Source: Vibrio sp. J1-1 (GTDB lineage Bacteria; Pseudomonadota; Gammaproteobacteria; Enterobacterales; Vibrionaceae). Taken from it: DNA of 64,000 bases. Below are positions 18,360 to 27,486 of this stretch, in pieces. Numbering within the stretch: the first letter of the stretch is position 1; every line of letters starts with the position of its first letter. The stretch lies in NCBI RefSeq assembly GCF_021728395.1, contig NZ_JAKKCM010000002.1, positions 310,001 to 374,000 on the forward strand, given 5' to 3'. The position numbers and the translations under genes were made by a program. The notes under the pieces were generated by a model. It was not told the DNA's origin, ran no database searches, and was given only the letters and a program-made list of their open reading frames with translations.

Positions 18360-19562
18360 ATGAACGAACTATTCGATGCAAAAGAGTCTCTGCCGCCAAC
18401 AGAAAGAGAAGAATCGCTGTTTAAACGTTTACCAACCCTGATTGAACACGCAAAATCGCACAGCGAGCACTATGCCAAAATGCTCGCGGATATTGATTCA
18501 TCTGTGGCAAACAGCCGTGAAGGGCTTACCCAGTTTCCGATTACACGCAAGTTTAATCTTCCAAGCCAGCAGCAACTTAAGCCGCCGTTTGGTGGTTTAA
18601 ACAGCGTTGGCATTGGTCAGATGGCACGTGTGTTTCAATCTCCAGGGCCTTTGTATGAAGCGCAAACGGATGAGTTGGACTTCTGGCGTATGGGGCGAGC
18701 GTTTCACGCTGCAGGATTTCGCAGCGGTGACTTAGTCCATAACACGCTCTCATATCACTTCTCTCCAGGTGGCTTTATCATGGATGGCGGAGCAAGAGCT
18801 TGTGGTTGCGCGGTATTTCCGGCTGGGGTAGGGAACACCGAAGCACAACTTGAAGCCATCAAACAGCTTCAGCCGAGTGGCTACACGGGCACACCATCTT
18901 ACTTACTTACGTTGCTAGCGAAGTACCAAGAGCAATATGGTCAGCTTCCTAGCATTACTAAGGCTCTGGTTTCTGGCGAGGCAGTCACTGCAGACATGCA
19001 AAAAGCGTTTGCAGATAAAGGCATTGCCGTGTCTCAAGCGTATGCGAGCGCAGAACTTGGGTTAATTGCTTATCAGGTTTCTGGCGAACAAGGATTAGTG
19101 ATTGCGGAAGATATCATTGTCGAAATCGTTGATCCTGATGGTATCCCTGTTAAATCAGGTGAAATCGGTGAGGTGGTGGTGACGTCTCTGGATGAAAAGT
19201 TCCCTCTCATTCGCTACGCGACGGGTGATTTATCTGCGTATATTGAAAAAGACTCAGACTCTCCACGTACTAATATGCGCATAAAAGGCTGGATGGGGCG
19301 TGCCGATTCGGCAGTCAAAGTTAAAGGCTTATTCGTCTATCCGCACCAGATACAGGAAGTGTGTCGTCGCCATGAAATTACCGGATCGTTAAAAATTGAG
19401 CGTGACGGTTTCAGCGATACCATTACATTCTGTTGCCAAGAAGATCACGTTTCTGCCGATGATATTCAAGCAACCTTACAGTCTGTTACTAAGCTAAAGG
19501 GCAAAGTTCAGTTTGTACCGAACAGCGCCGAGCAACCTCTGATTAACGATTTACGCAATTAG
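18360..19562 (+). CDS. Phenylacetate-CoA ligase-like AMP-ligase (PaaK family)
   Basis: A 400-residue adenylate-forming enzyme of the PaaK branch. Features are YHFSPGGFIMDGGARACG and GTPSYLL (near 140 and 180), YASAELG near 222, RYATGDLS near 292, and a C-terminal lid with KVKGLFVYPHQI. The usual Ser/Thr-rich phosphate loop near residue 95 is weak (FQSPGPLYEA), so activity on a carboxylic acid is probable but not certain. ATG at 18360 follows GGAG with good spacing. It is the last gene of the ABC-ligase operon; a strong terminator follows. Confidence 0.8.
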   Translation: MNELFDAKESLPPTEREESLFKRLPTLIEHAKSHSEHYAKMLADIDSSVANSREGLTQFPITRKFNLPSQQQLKPPFGGLNSVGIGQMARVFQSPGPLYEAQTDELDFWRMGRAFHAAGFRSGDLVHNTLSYHFSPGGFIMDGGARACGCAVFPAGVGNTEAQLEAIKQLQPSGYTGTPSYLLTLLAKYQEQYGQLPSITKALVSGEAVTADMQKAFADKGIAVSQAYASAELGLIAYQVSGEQGLVIAEDIIVEIVDPDGIPVKSGEIGEVVVTSLDEKFPLIRYATGDLSAYIEKDSDSPRTNMRIKGWMGRADSAVKVKGLFVYPHQIQEVCRRHEITGSLKIERDGFSDTITFCCQEDHVSADDIQATLQSVTKLKGKVQFVPNSAEQPLINDLRN

Positions 19563-19594
19563 CAACGTTAGATATAAAAGCGTAAGGCTAGGAG

Positions 19595-19630
19595 AAAAGG
19601 GATACCGAGATAAGTCGCGTATCCCTTTTT
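19595..19630 (+). terminator. Terminator of the ABC-ligase operon
   Basis: AAAAGGGATAC, a loop of 13 bases, then GTATCCCTTTTT. The stem is perfect and ends in a T-run, 32 bp after the ligase stop codon. Confidence 0.85.
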
Positions 19631-19662
19631 AAGTTAAACAATACCGCTTTAAAGGAAGTGCT

Positions 19663-20265
19663 ATGAAAACGACAGGCTCACCAAGTATCGATGTGGAGTT
19701 CTGGGATGATTTGTTTGTCAAAGGCACAATGCCGTGGGATCGAAATCAAGCTCCCGAAGAACTAAAAAGTTATCTAAGCCGTACCTCCGATGATATTCAA
19801 TCTGTCTTTATTCCCGGCTGTGGCGCAGCTTACGAAGTCGCGCACTTTATTGAGCATGGACATGATGTTGTCGCGATGGACTACAGTGAAGAAGCCGTGA
19901 AAATGGCTCAATCAAAGCTTGGCAGGCATAAAGATAAAGTCAGGCTGGGGGACGTGTTTAGCTCGGAATTCTCTGAGCCGTTTGACGTGATTTATGAACG
20001 CGCATTTTTAGCCGCGTTACCAAAAGAGAAGTGGGACGATTACTTTTCCATGATTCAACGGTTATTACCAAGCAATGGTCTGCTGGTTGGTTACTTTGTC
20101 ATAGATGATGAGTACCGTTCGCGCTTTCCTCCATTTTGTTTACGTAGCGGCGAGTTGGAAAGACGGTTAGATAAGTCGTTTTCTCTAATAGAATCCGCCC
20201 CAGTAAATGACAGCGTTGATGTGTTCAAAGGTAAAGAGTATTGGATGGTGTGGCAGAAAAAGTAG
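19663..20265 (+). CDS. SAM-dependent methyltransferase, TPMT-like
   Basis: A 200-residue class I methyltransferase of the thiopurine/thiol methyltransferase family (PF05724). It shows FWDDLFVKGTMPWDRNQAP near residue 12, the SAM motif FIPGCGAAYEV near 49, MDYSEEAV near 72 and YERAFLAALP near 110. Such enzymes methylate sulfur, selenium or halide substrates. Just upstream is a terminator, so it has its own promoter; an AAGGAAG site precedes the ATG. The substrate is unknown. Confidence 0.83.
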   Translation: MKTTGSPSIDVEFWDDLFVKGTMPWDRNQAPEELKSYLSRTSDDIQSVFIPGCGAAYEVAHFIEHGHDVVAMDYSEEAVKMAQSKLGRHKDKVRLGDVFSSEFSEPFDVIYERAFLAALPKEKWDDYFSMIQRLLPSNGLLVGYFVIDDEYRSRFPPFCLRSGELERRLDKSFSLIESAPVNDSVDVFKGKEYWMVWQKK

Positions 20266-20298
20266 CGAGTTGTTGACGTCCAAGAGTCAGGCATTTCG

Positions 20299-20958
20299 CT
20301 ACTGACCATAATACTTTGATAAATAATCAAGTACGGCTTCCCGAACATCGTCATCTAGTTCCTCCATACCTTGCTCTTCTATCATCCAGTCGAGCATTTT
20401 ATCCCAACGCTTTCTGTTTAAACCTTGCTGGGCGACCATATGTAAAGAATGACAAGCAGAGCATATTGCCGCAACCAGTTCCATGTTATCTCCCGGTGTT
20501 AAGATCCCATCTCCCGCCGACTTGACCTTCATGCCAGACGAAGGGGTGATCCAATCAGGAGGAGAAGGGTTTTTAATGGCAAGCCATGCGATGATTGCGG
20601 CGCGAGCCCCTGGGTCTTTAACACCCGGAAACACCATATTGGTCCCCGGTGCAAACTCATTAGGTGATGCTAAAAATGCATCAAGTTTTTCAGCGTCCCA
20701 ATTGCCTTTATGTTTTTTGATTCCCTCGCTGTAGTTGAAGCCCGCAAAACTGGCAATAGAACGTTCCGCCAATCCCCACAAAGGCGGACCAACCACAGTG
20801 ACGCCATTGGGTTTGAACTGGTGACAGGCTTTACATACCATTGCTTGTTCTTCGCCAGCAGCAATTAACTCAGTGTTTGCAGCGGCAAGTCCACTAACAA
20901 GGCTTATTAGTAATAGAGAGAGCGGGAAGACCCGCTCTCTAGTGCTATGACTCTTCAC
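20299..20958 (-). CDS. Diheme c-type cytochrome, electron acceptor of the sulfite dehydrogenase
   Basis: A 219-residue periplasmic protein with a signal peptide ending near AAA at residue 27 and two heme sites: CKACH at 42-46 and CSACH near 166-170. The first domain resembles cytochrome c550-type domains of SoxD (GPPLWGLAERS); the second resembles SorB (LNRKRWDKMLDWM). It starts with GTG, spaced from an AGGGG site that overlaps the stop region of the Mo-enzyme gene. It probably accepts electrons from the sulfite dehydrogenase and passes them to the respiratory chain. Confidence 0.82.
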   Translation of the reverse strand: MKSHSTRERVFPLSLLLISLVSGLAAANTELIAAGEEQAMVCKACHQFKPNGVTVVGPPLWGLAERSIASFAGFNYSEGIKKHKGNWDAEKLDAFLASPNEFAPGTNMVFPGVKDPGARAAIIAWLAIKNPSPPDWITPSSGMKVKSAGDGILTPGDNMELVAAICSACHSLHMVAQQGLNRKRWDKMLDWMIEEQGMEELDDDVREAVLDYLSKYYGQ

Positions 20959-20963
20959 GGCGA

Positions 20964-22277
20964 CTACCCCTTAACGACCAAAGCAACGCGATGGAAGGTG
21001 TTGTTTAGGTATCCTTTTGGATTCCAAGCGATGGCAAAAGGTTGGCTAACGTTTTGATCATCTGTTGCTTTTGCCCAAACTTCGTAGTAGCCAGGTTGAG
21101 GAAATTTCACTTTAGCGTTAAAGGTCTGCCACGCACCTTCGTTTGCTGGGTCGGCGAGATCGGCATCCATCCACGTTGCTCCAAAATCAATGGAAAGCTG
21201 TACTTTTGTCACTTTGCGATCGCCAGACCACGCATGTCCCCGCACCGCAACTTCGTTTCCATCAACTTGTGAGTTGGTTTGTGGCGAAGTGATGAGAGAT
21301 TTAACAGGCATCCGTTCAATAATTTCAAAATCCTCTTTTGCGACTTCTTCGCCGGGAGCCACTGGTCGGTTCGGTACGCGATAGGATGTTCCCGTCATTT
21401 TCGGACCGTCATGCACTTGATCGCGGATTTGAATTCGTGTCAGCCACTTTTGCGAGCATGAACCAGGCCAACCCGGAACAACCAAACGTAGAGGCGCACC
21501 ATTCATTGGATGAAGTGGTTCACCGTTTTGTTCGAAAGCGATAAGGTTTTCAGCACCCATGGCTTTTGCAATAGGTACGCCGCGAGAAATTGGCAATTTA
21601 CCTTCCTGACCAGAAAGGTGTTTATCTGCACCGTAATGAGCCGTATAAACCGCACCGTCTTTGACTCCGGCAGCTTTGAGAACATCGGCTAGCCTCACTC
21701 CCGTCCAGCTTGAACAGGCAACCGCACCATAAGTCCATTGATTACCTGACGCTTTAGGATCAAAGAATGCCCGGCCATTACCGCCACATTCCACCACCAA
21801 TTGTTGCTCAATCACATCGAAGTTTTTCTTCAGATCGGCAATCGTAAGCGTCATGGGTTTATCCACCAAACCATCTATGGTTAAGCTCCAAGCGTCAGTA
21901 TTGACTTCTGATGGGGGAATACCGTTATTTCGTATAAAATGCCGACGAGTAGGGGTAATGTCGTCGTTGAGAAGGTGAGGTGGCGTTTCGGCATTCATTG
22001 GTCTGTCGTTAAGTACAGTCAAACCATCTTTACCTTCAATCATTACGTCATCGAGCCCTTCAGCAAACGCCGCTGGGATAATCCCTGCGGGCATATTACG
22101 ATGGAAGGGAATCGCTCCTCCAAGCACGGCCGCCATCGTTGCTAAGCCTGCGCCTTTTAAAAAGCCTCGCCTGTCAGGATGGCTGATTCGTCCAAAGACT
22201 TTCTCATCCGCAGATTCAGGGTTCTTTTCATAATACTTATATATCCCTTGCGGTTTGTTTTTCTCGTTCTCACTCAT
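20964..22277 (-). CDS. Molybdenum sulfite dehydrogenase (SoxC/SorA family), Tat-exported
   Basis: A 437-residue sulfite-oxidase-family protein. A twin-arginine signal (DRRGFLKGAG near residue 31) marks export of the folded Mo-enzyme. The oxidoreductase molybdopterin domain spans about 110-310, with the likely Mo-ligand cysteine in VVECGGNGR near 163. A C-terminal dimerisation domain (Mo-co_dimer) follows to 437. It oxidises sulfite to sulfate in the periplasm, with the cytochrome encoded 5 bp downstream. No other sox genes are nearby. AAGGA precedes the ATG. Confidence 0.86.
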   Translation of the reverse strand: MSENEKNKPQGIYKYYEKNPESADEKVFGRISHPDRRGFLKGAGLATMAAVLGGAIPFHRNMPAGIIPAAFAEGLDDVMIEGKDGLTVLNDRPMNAETPPHLLNDDITPTRRHFIRNNGIPPSEVNTDAWSLTIDGLVDKPMTLTIADLKKNFDVIEQQLVVECGGNGRAFFDPKASGNQWTYGAVACSSWTGVRLADVLKAAGVKDGAVYTAHYGADKHLSGQEGKLPISRGVPIAKAMGAENLIAFEQNGEPLHPMNGAPLRLVVPGWPGSCSQKWLTRIQIRDQVHDGPKMTGTSYRVPNRPVAPGEEVAKEDFEIIERMPVKSLITSPQTNSQVDGNEVAVRGHAWSGDRKVTKVQLSIDFGATWMDADLADPANEGAWQTFNAKVKFPQPGYYEVWAKATDDQNVSQPFAIAWNPKGYLNNTFHRVALVVKG

Positions 22278-22587
22278 GATGCGTTCCTTTATCGGTTAAC
22301 ACCCAAGAACTTCTCTGTCACTTTTAGTTCTGTAGGTCGTCTCACCGAGCTCTACAAATAACGTCCAAAATAAGTTTTACATCAGTAAAAGTAGTCGACT
22401 ATTGATAGCCATAACAATATTTGTGAGAAATAAGGTCAGCATTAGAAAACTTCGGTACTTCTCGAACTCACAGGTTATAGTTCGATTAGGAGGAGATTCA
22501 TAAAAACCACACTCATCGTTAAGTGGATTACAATTTAATTAACACGTGTTGTATTCATCAAAAACAATAAGATAAAAGTGAGCGCTT
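22278..22587. promoter_or_regulatory. Divergent promoter region, sulfite dehydrogenase / MscS channel
   Basis: 310 bp between two divergent starts. AT-rich, with no open frame, hairpin or regulator box that I can defend; it must hold both promoters. Confidence 0.4.
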
Positions 22588-23457
22588 ATGTTCGACAAAT
22601 TCATTTCCTATCTAGAAACAACATTATTTACCTTTAACGAGCAACCCATCACTTTGTGGGCAATATTGATGGTGCCTACCTGGATACTAGTGAGTTTGTG
22701 GCTATCCAAAATATTAATTAAAGCGGTCACGTCCCGAATGGCGTCAGCAGGTAAAGATCCCAACATTATTCATCTTGTAAAACGGATACTGTTTGTCATT
22801 GCTCTCGGGATTATTTTTCTCACCACACTTTCGTTGATTAATGTGCCTATAACCGCATTCGCATTCTTATCTGGTGCTGTCGCGATTGGCTTCGGTTTTG
22901 GTGCTCAAAACATCATTAATAACTTTATTAGCGGCTGGATTTTGATTGGTGAAAAGCCCATCAGGATTGGTGATTTTTTGGAAGTAGAGGGTGCAAAAGG
23001 TACGGTCGAGCAAATTAATACCCGTTCAACGCGGATCAGACGTACTGATGGCGTCCACATGTTAATACCAAACAGTCAGTTGATTGAAAACGTTGTTATT
23101 AACTGGACGCTTTGCGACCGGTTGGTAAGAGGCACCGTAGTTGTGGGTGTTGCTTACGGTAGCGACGTAAAACTGGTCGCGTCGCTAATGAAAGAAGTGA
23201 CGTCTAAGCAAGTGGAAGTACTTGGTACGCCAGCGCCTGAGATATTTTTTCAGGACTTTGGTGACAACGCATTGATCTTCGAGTCGTATTTTTGGATCCA
23301 CTCAACGGTTGAAAGAGGGATCAGAGCGGTTTCAAGTACAATTCGTTTTGAAATTTATGAGGCCTTTGAACAGAAAGGTATTGAAATCGCGTTTCCTCAA
23401 CGTGATGTGCATATTGATGGTGAAATTAAAATCGCACAAGACAACGGCAGTCGTTAG
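22588..23457 (+). CDS. Small-conductance mechanosensitive channel (MscS family)
   Basis: A 289-residue inner-membrane protein with three to four hydrophobic segments. The last is the Gly/Ala-rich pore helix (FLSGAVAIGFGFGAQNIINNFISG near residue 95-118), followed by the MscS beta domain (GDFLEVEGAKGTVEQINTRSTRIRR; LIPNSQLIENVVINW near 165) and the alpha/beta cytoplasmic vestibule. It releases solutes on hypo-osmotic shock. Monocistronic. Confidence 0.9.
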   Translation: MFDKFISYLETTLFTFNEQPITLWAILMVPTWILVSLWLSKILIKAVTSRMASAGKDPNIIHLVKRILFVIALGIIFLTTLSLINVPITAFAFLSGAVAIGFGFGAQNIINNFISGWILIGEKPIRIGDFLEVEGAKGTVEQINTRSTRIRRTDGVHMLIPNSQLIENVVINWTLCDRLVRGTVVVGVAYGSDVKLVASLMKEVTSKQVEVLGTPAPEIFFQDFGDNALIFESYFWIHSTVERGIRAVSSTIRFEIYEAFEQKGIEIAFPQRDVHIDGEIKIAQDNGSR

Positions 23458-23648
23458 GACCTTTCACTAAATCCAACGCGCATAATCAACGGTTTGGAAC
23501 GTCGTATAGTGTTTAACATCTCAAATATTGAATGGAGTAACAATTCGTTGATTGCTTGGCTATGCAATAGATTGCAATTGGTGAGTTTGGACGTCTATCA
23601 TGCGGAGAGTAAACGAAACGGTGTTATACGATGGGAAGTAGGGAAACA

Positions 23649-24692
23649 ATGAACAGAAGCTACAAGGAATTATTAGGTACCGAACTTTGCATTATTCAGT
23701 CCCCCATGGCTGGTGTTCAAGGGAGTAATCTGGCAATTGCTGTGAGTGAAGCTGGCGGGCTAGGATCCTTACCTTGCGGCATGTTGAGTACTGAGCAAAT
23801 TGTCGGTGAAATTAAGTTGATAAAAGCGGCAACCAATAAGCCATTTAACCTGAACTTCTTCTGCCATGAGGCCTTTCCTTTCAATAAACAGCGCCAAGCC
23901 ATTTGGCAAAATACGTTGAAGCCGTACTTTGATGAACTCGTATTAGGTATGGACGTTTCATCTGGTGGGGCGAACAGAGTGCCATTCAGCCATGAAATAG
24001 CCGATGCAATTGAACCATTTTCACCAGAATTCATTAGTTTTCACTTTGGACTACCCGATAATGATTTGTTGCAGCGAGTCAAACGCTGGGGGACAAAGAT
24101 CGTTTCGTCTGCGACGACTGTGGAGGAAGCTCTTTGGTTAGAGTCTCACGGAGTGGATGGCATTATTGCGCAAGGAATAGAAGCTGGTGGTCACCGAGGA
24201 ATGTTCTTGTCCAAAGATATCTCGACTCAAATGGGGTTGGTGGCGCTTCTTCCTCAAATTGTAAATCGAGTTAATATCCCCGTGATAGCCGCGGGCGGTA
24301 TCGCTGACAGCCGCTCAGTACGTTCTTGTTTGCAACTAGGAGCAACAGCAGTGCAAGTCGGAACGGCTTATTTATTATGTCAAGAAGCTCAAACATCGGC
24401 ACTCCATAGACAAGCTTTGAAAGAAGCGAAATCACAACATACGGCATTAACGAATATCTTTTCTGGTAAACCAGCGCGTGGCATTGTGAATCGCGCGATG
24501 AGAGAGCTGGGTTACATGAGTGCGTCTGTGCCTGAGTTCCCATTTGCTTCGATTGAAATGACGGTACTACGAAAACAAGCTGAGACCATGGGAATTGATG
24601 ACTTCACTCCGTTATGGTGCGGTCAAAATACGCAAGGGTGCCAAGAAATCTCTGCAAAAGAGATGACACTTGCGTTGGCTGGGCAGCTCTAA
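23649..24692 (+). CDS. Nitronate monooxygenase (2-nitropropane dioxygenase family)
   Basis: A 347-residue FMN TIM-barrel enzyme. It has QSPMAGVQGS near residue 13, QGIEAGGHRG near 176 with the catalytic His of class I enzymes, and the FMN phosphate site IAAGGIADSRSV...GATAVQVGTAYL near 215-245. It oxidises nitronates such as propionate 3-nitronate. The ATG at 23649 has an AGGG site at the right distance; the in-frame ATG at 23631 has none. Monocistronic, beside a minus-strand LysR gene. Confidence 0.88.
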   Translation: MNRSYKELLGTELCIIQSPMAGVQGSNLAIAVSEAGGLGSLPCGMLSTEQIVGEIKLIKAATNKPFNLNFFCHEAFPFNKQRQAIWQNTLKPYFDELVLGMDVSSGGANRVPFSHEIADAIEPFSPEFISFHFGLPDNDLLQRVKRWGTKIVSSATTVEEALWLESHGVDGIIAQGIEAGGHRGMFLSKDISTQMGLVALLPQIVNRVNIPVIAAGGIADSRSVRSCLQLGATAVQVGTAYLLCQEAQTSALHRQALKEAKSQHTALTNIFSGKPARGIVNRAMRELGYMSASVPEFPFASIEMTVLRKQAETMGIDDFTPLWCGQNTQGCQEISAKEMTLALAGQL

Positions 24693-24725
24693 TTCTCGAA
24701 TCTTTGTCCTGTGTGGAAGTACGAC

Positions 24726-25709
24726 TTAATCTCCCTGAGGTTGGTGATGAGCACTCTGAATCGCATTGAGTGTATCGCGCACTAACTCCTGAGTTTGTTG
24801 CTTGAGTAGTTTAACAAACTGCACTTCAATATCGCTTAGTGAGACCGTTTCTGGTGTTACCAGATACATCTCAGTCACGGGTAGTGATTCATAAGGAGGG
24901 AGAGGCCACAGTAGCCCTTGAGCAACGTACGGTTTGGCACTTTCAACTGTGAGTGCGCCGAAGCCAATACCCGCCATGATCATGCGGCGAACTTCCTCTA
25001 CATTGGACGAAACGGCAACTAACTTACCCCAAAACTGCTGTTGTTCACGAAAGTGAGCAATAGCGTCTAGTCCTTCTCCGGGCTGGTCACTTTCAAAAGA
25101 GATGTAGGGTAAGCCTTTAATTTCATCTAGGGTTAAGTCTTCGTGTCCAAAGCAAGGGTGCGCGCGTCCGCAATAAAAGCCCATCTGTTCGTAGCCGAGA
25201 AAATCACAGCGAATACCTGTTTTGGCGATTTTCTTGTTACTTAATCCGATGTGCAATAAACCGTCAGCGACGTGGCTAACAATGTCAGCGCTTGGATGGG
25301 TGTTGACGTTAAAGATGACGTTAGGATACAGAGTATGATATTTCATCAGTGTGGCATCGAATGCCGGGCATTGCAGGTGACTGGCAATCTCGATCGTCAG
25401 TTCGCCTTGAATATTATCGGCTTGGTCAACAAATTGATCCGCCATGTTGCCGATGATACGGCTCACTGATGATGCATATTCGTAAACCCGCATCCCATGC
25501 AAAGTAAGAGAAAATACGCCTTTTTTTCGTAGGATAAGTCGCTTATCTACATGCTCTTCGAGTCGCTTTAATGCGTTACTTACGCTGGGTTGGCTGAGCG
25601 ACAGCTTGCGCGCAGCAGCACTGATACCACCTTCGTTAACAATGGTTAAAAACGTATACAGTAAATTCCAGTCGAGATTGCGCAGAAGGCGGTCTTTAGG
25701 GTTGAGCAT
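24726..25709 (-). CDS. dgcR: LysR-family regulator, probable DgcR
   Basis: A 327-residue LysR regulator. The winged helix (LDWNLLYTFLTIVNEGGISAAARKLSLSQPSVSNALKRL, read in parts at about 12-50) is followed by an effector domain from about 100. It is divergent from the transport-dgcN-dgcA operon. In the marine Pseudoalteromonas D-glutamate pathway a LysR protein, DgcR, activates dgcN and dgcA; this position makes the same role likely here. Start at 25709: an AAGGAAAG site precedes it, and the longer open frame upstream lacks one. The gene name is inferred from context. Confidence 0.7.
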   Translation of the reverse strand: MLNPKDRLLRNLDWNLLYTFLTIVNEGGISAAARKLSLSQPSVSNALKRLEEHVDKRLILRKKGVFSLTLHGMRVYEYASSVSRIIGNMADQFVDQADNIQGELTIEIASHLQCPAFDATLMKYHTLYPNVIFNVNTHPSADIVSHVADGLLHIGLSNKKIAKTGIRCDFLGYEQMGFYCGRAHPCFGHEDLTLDEIKGLPYISFESDQPGEGLDAIAHFREQQQFWGKLVAVSSNVEEVRRMIMAGIGFGALTVESAKPYVAQGLLWPLPPYESLPVTEMYLVTPETVSLSDIEVQFVKLLKQQTQELVRDTLNAIQSAHHQPQGD

Positions 25710-25747
25710 GTGTTTCTTTCCTTGAATGGTTACTTGAATGAATACCC

Positions 25748-25764
25748 CATAGCCACAGGCTATG
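25748..25764. promoter_or_regulatory. Perfect palindrome in the dgcR / transporter promoter region
   Basis: CATAGCC ACA GGCTATG, 17 bp, 39 bp upstream of dgcR and 150 bp upstream of the binding-protein gene. It is a candidate DgcR operator judged by symmetry and position. Confidence 0.45.
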
Positions 25765-25914
25765 TATATCATACTAATTCATCATTATGGCTTTTAACCA
25801 CTTTTTTCACATACTCAATACTGTCTTTGTGACCGTTTGCTGAATTAGAAGGGAAATGTCTTCTTAGCAAGCGAGAATCTGGAATGAAACGATAACAAAA
25901 GTAGAAGGGAATCC

Positions 25915-26697
25915 ATGATGTCAAAAGGGAAGTTTTTAGGTGCTTTGCTTGCTACCTCCGTGGCCGTCGCTGCTTCAGCGGGCGTTAACGCAGAAACAAT
26001 CAAAATTGGTACAGAGGGCGCATATCCTCCGTTTAACTACTACACCGCAGATGGCCAGCTAGCTGGATTCGATATCGAAATCGGTAAAGCACTCTGTACC
26101 GAGATGAAAGTCGAATGTGAGTTTGTCGCTCAGGATTGGGACGGCATTATACCGGCGCTTTTGGCGGGCAAATACGACATGATTCTGGCTTCCATGTTCA
26201 TTACCGATGAGCGCAAAGAACAAGTGGCATTCAGCGCACCGTATCAGGCATCTGCGATGACGTTTGTTGTCGATAAACAGTCTGGTATTAAAGATGTATC
26301 TCCAGAGGCGATGAAAGGCATGATCATTGGTGCACAAGGCTCTACGACACAGGCTGAGTATCTGTTAGCGAAATACCCAGATTCTGAAGTGCGCTTATAC
26401 CCTACGCAGGATGCGGTGAACCTTGACCTGGTCAGTGGCCGTATTGACGCTCAGGCAGGTGACATCATGCCAATGACTGATTGGCTTAACTCAGAAGATG
26501 GCGCGTGTTGTGAGAAAGTCGGCAACCTGATCACGGATCGTCAATACGTTGGTGATGGCGTAGGTATTGCGTTTCGCAAAGAGGATCAGGAGCTTCGTCA
26601 ACGTTTAGATCAGGCGTTAGTGAACATCATCAAAAATGGTACTTACCAGAAAATTAACGACGAGTTCTTCTCGATTAGCTTACTGACTCTGAAATAA
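25915..26697 (+). CDS. Periplasmic polar amino-acid-binding protein
   Basis: A 260-residue type 2 periplasmic-binding protein of the HisJ/ArtJ/GlnH class. Signal peptide cleaved after VNA near residue 26, then ETIKIGTEGAYPPFNYY, GFDIEIGKALCTEM and WDGIIPALLAGKYDMILASM, all typical of lysine/arginine/ornithine-binding proteins. In this setting the ligand is probably D-glutamate or a related amino acid, which is inference. The gene is first in the operon with two permeases, dgcN and dgcA. A hairpin follows its stop. Confidence 0.87.
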   Translation: MMSKGKFLGALLATSVAVAASAGVNAETIKIGTEGAYPPFNYYTADGQLAGFDIEIGKALCTEMKVECEFVAQDWDGIIPALLAGKYDMILASMFITDERKEQVAFSAPYQASAMTFVVDKQSGIKDVSPEAMKGMIIGAQGSTTQAEYLLAKYPDSEVRLYPTQDAVNLDLVSGRIDAQAGDIMPMTDWLNSEDGACCEKVGNLITDRQYVGDGVGIAFRKEDQELRQRLDQALVNIIKNGTYQKINDEFFSISLLTLK

Positions 26698-26709
26698 GTC
26701 AGATCAATT

Positions 26710-26729
26710 GTGGCGGCTAATGTCGCCAC
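26710..26729 (+). other. Intercistronic hairpin after the binding-protein gene
   Basis: GTGGCG, eight bases, CGCCAC, 12 bp past the stop. No T-run follows, so it probably protects the binding-protein mRNA or limits read-through to the permeases. Confidence 0.5.
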
Positions 26730-26759
26730 TGAGTAGTCAATCATAAAGAGAGCGACGCA

Positions 26760-27476
26760 ATGGATTATCTGATGTATCTGAGTCTGGGTGACACTGGCTG
26801 GGGAGACGAGCTGCTTAAAGGTTTGGCGGTAACCCTTGGGTTAGCGCTGTGTGCCTTACCTGTTGGGTTATTTCTGGGAACAGGCGTGGCGGCACTATCG
26901 ATAAGCACGAGCAAAAGCCACCGTTGGTTTGCCAACATTTATACCACGGTGCTGCGCGGGCTCCCTGAGTTGCTCACACTGTTTATCATCTATCATGGCG
27001 TTGGTCTGCTGATTAACAAAACGCTGAAATGGATTGACCCGAGTAACGGCTTTTTTGAGCTTAATCCATTTGGTGCAGGCGTGATCGCCCTTGGTCTAGT
27101 CTTCAGCGGCTACGCAGCCGAGGTCTTACGTGGCGCATGGAAGGCGATGGATAAAGGTCTGCGTGAGGCCGGATACGCGCTCGCGCTGTCCAGATTACAA
27201 ATTTTCTGGCTAATTGAGCGCCCACAGTTGCTGCGCTTAGCTTTACCTGGGCTAGGTAATCTTTGGATTAACTTACTCAAAGACACCGCTTTAGTGTCAG
27301 TCATTGCACTAGACGATTTGATGCGTGCGGCAAATATCGCTGTAGGTGCAACTAAAAAACCATTTTTGTTCTATCTGACCGTTTGTCTTGCCTATTGGGC
27401 TGTGTGCTTATGTTGCGAAAGATTATTGGCAGCAATGGAGCAACACTCAAAGCGTGGCATTCGAGTGAGTCGCTAA
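26760..27476 (+). CDS. Polar amino-acid ABC permease (HisQ-like)
   Basis: A 238-residue permease of the HisMQ family, with about five helices. It has LRGLPELLTLFIIYHGVG near residue 62 and the EAA-loop region GLREAGYALALS...LPGLGNLWINLLKDTALVSVIALDDL at about 134-185, which contacts the ATPase. It pairs with the next gene's product. No ATPase gene is found in this operon. Confidence 0.88.
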   Translation: MDYLMYLSLGDTGWGDELLKGLAVTLGLALCALPVGLFLGTGVAALSISTSKSHRWFANIYTTVLRGLPELLTLFIIYHGVGLLINKTLKWIDPSNGFFELNPFGAGVIALGLVFSGYAAEVLRGAWKAMDKGLREAGYALALSRLQIFWLIERPQLLRLALPGLGNLWINLLKDTALVSVIALDDLMRAANIAVGATKKPFLFYLTVCLAYWAVCLCCERLLAAMEQHSKRGIRVSR

Positions 27477-27486
27477 GGAGAAAGCT

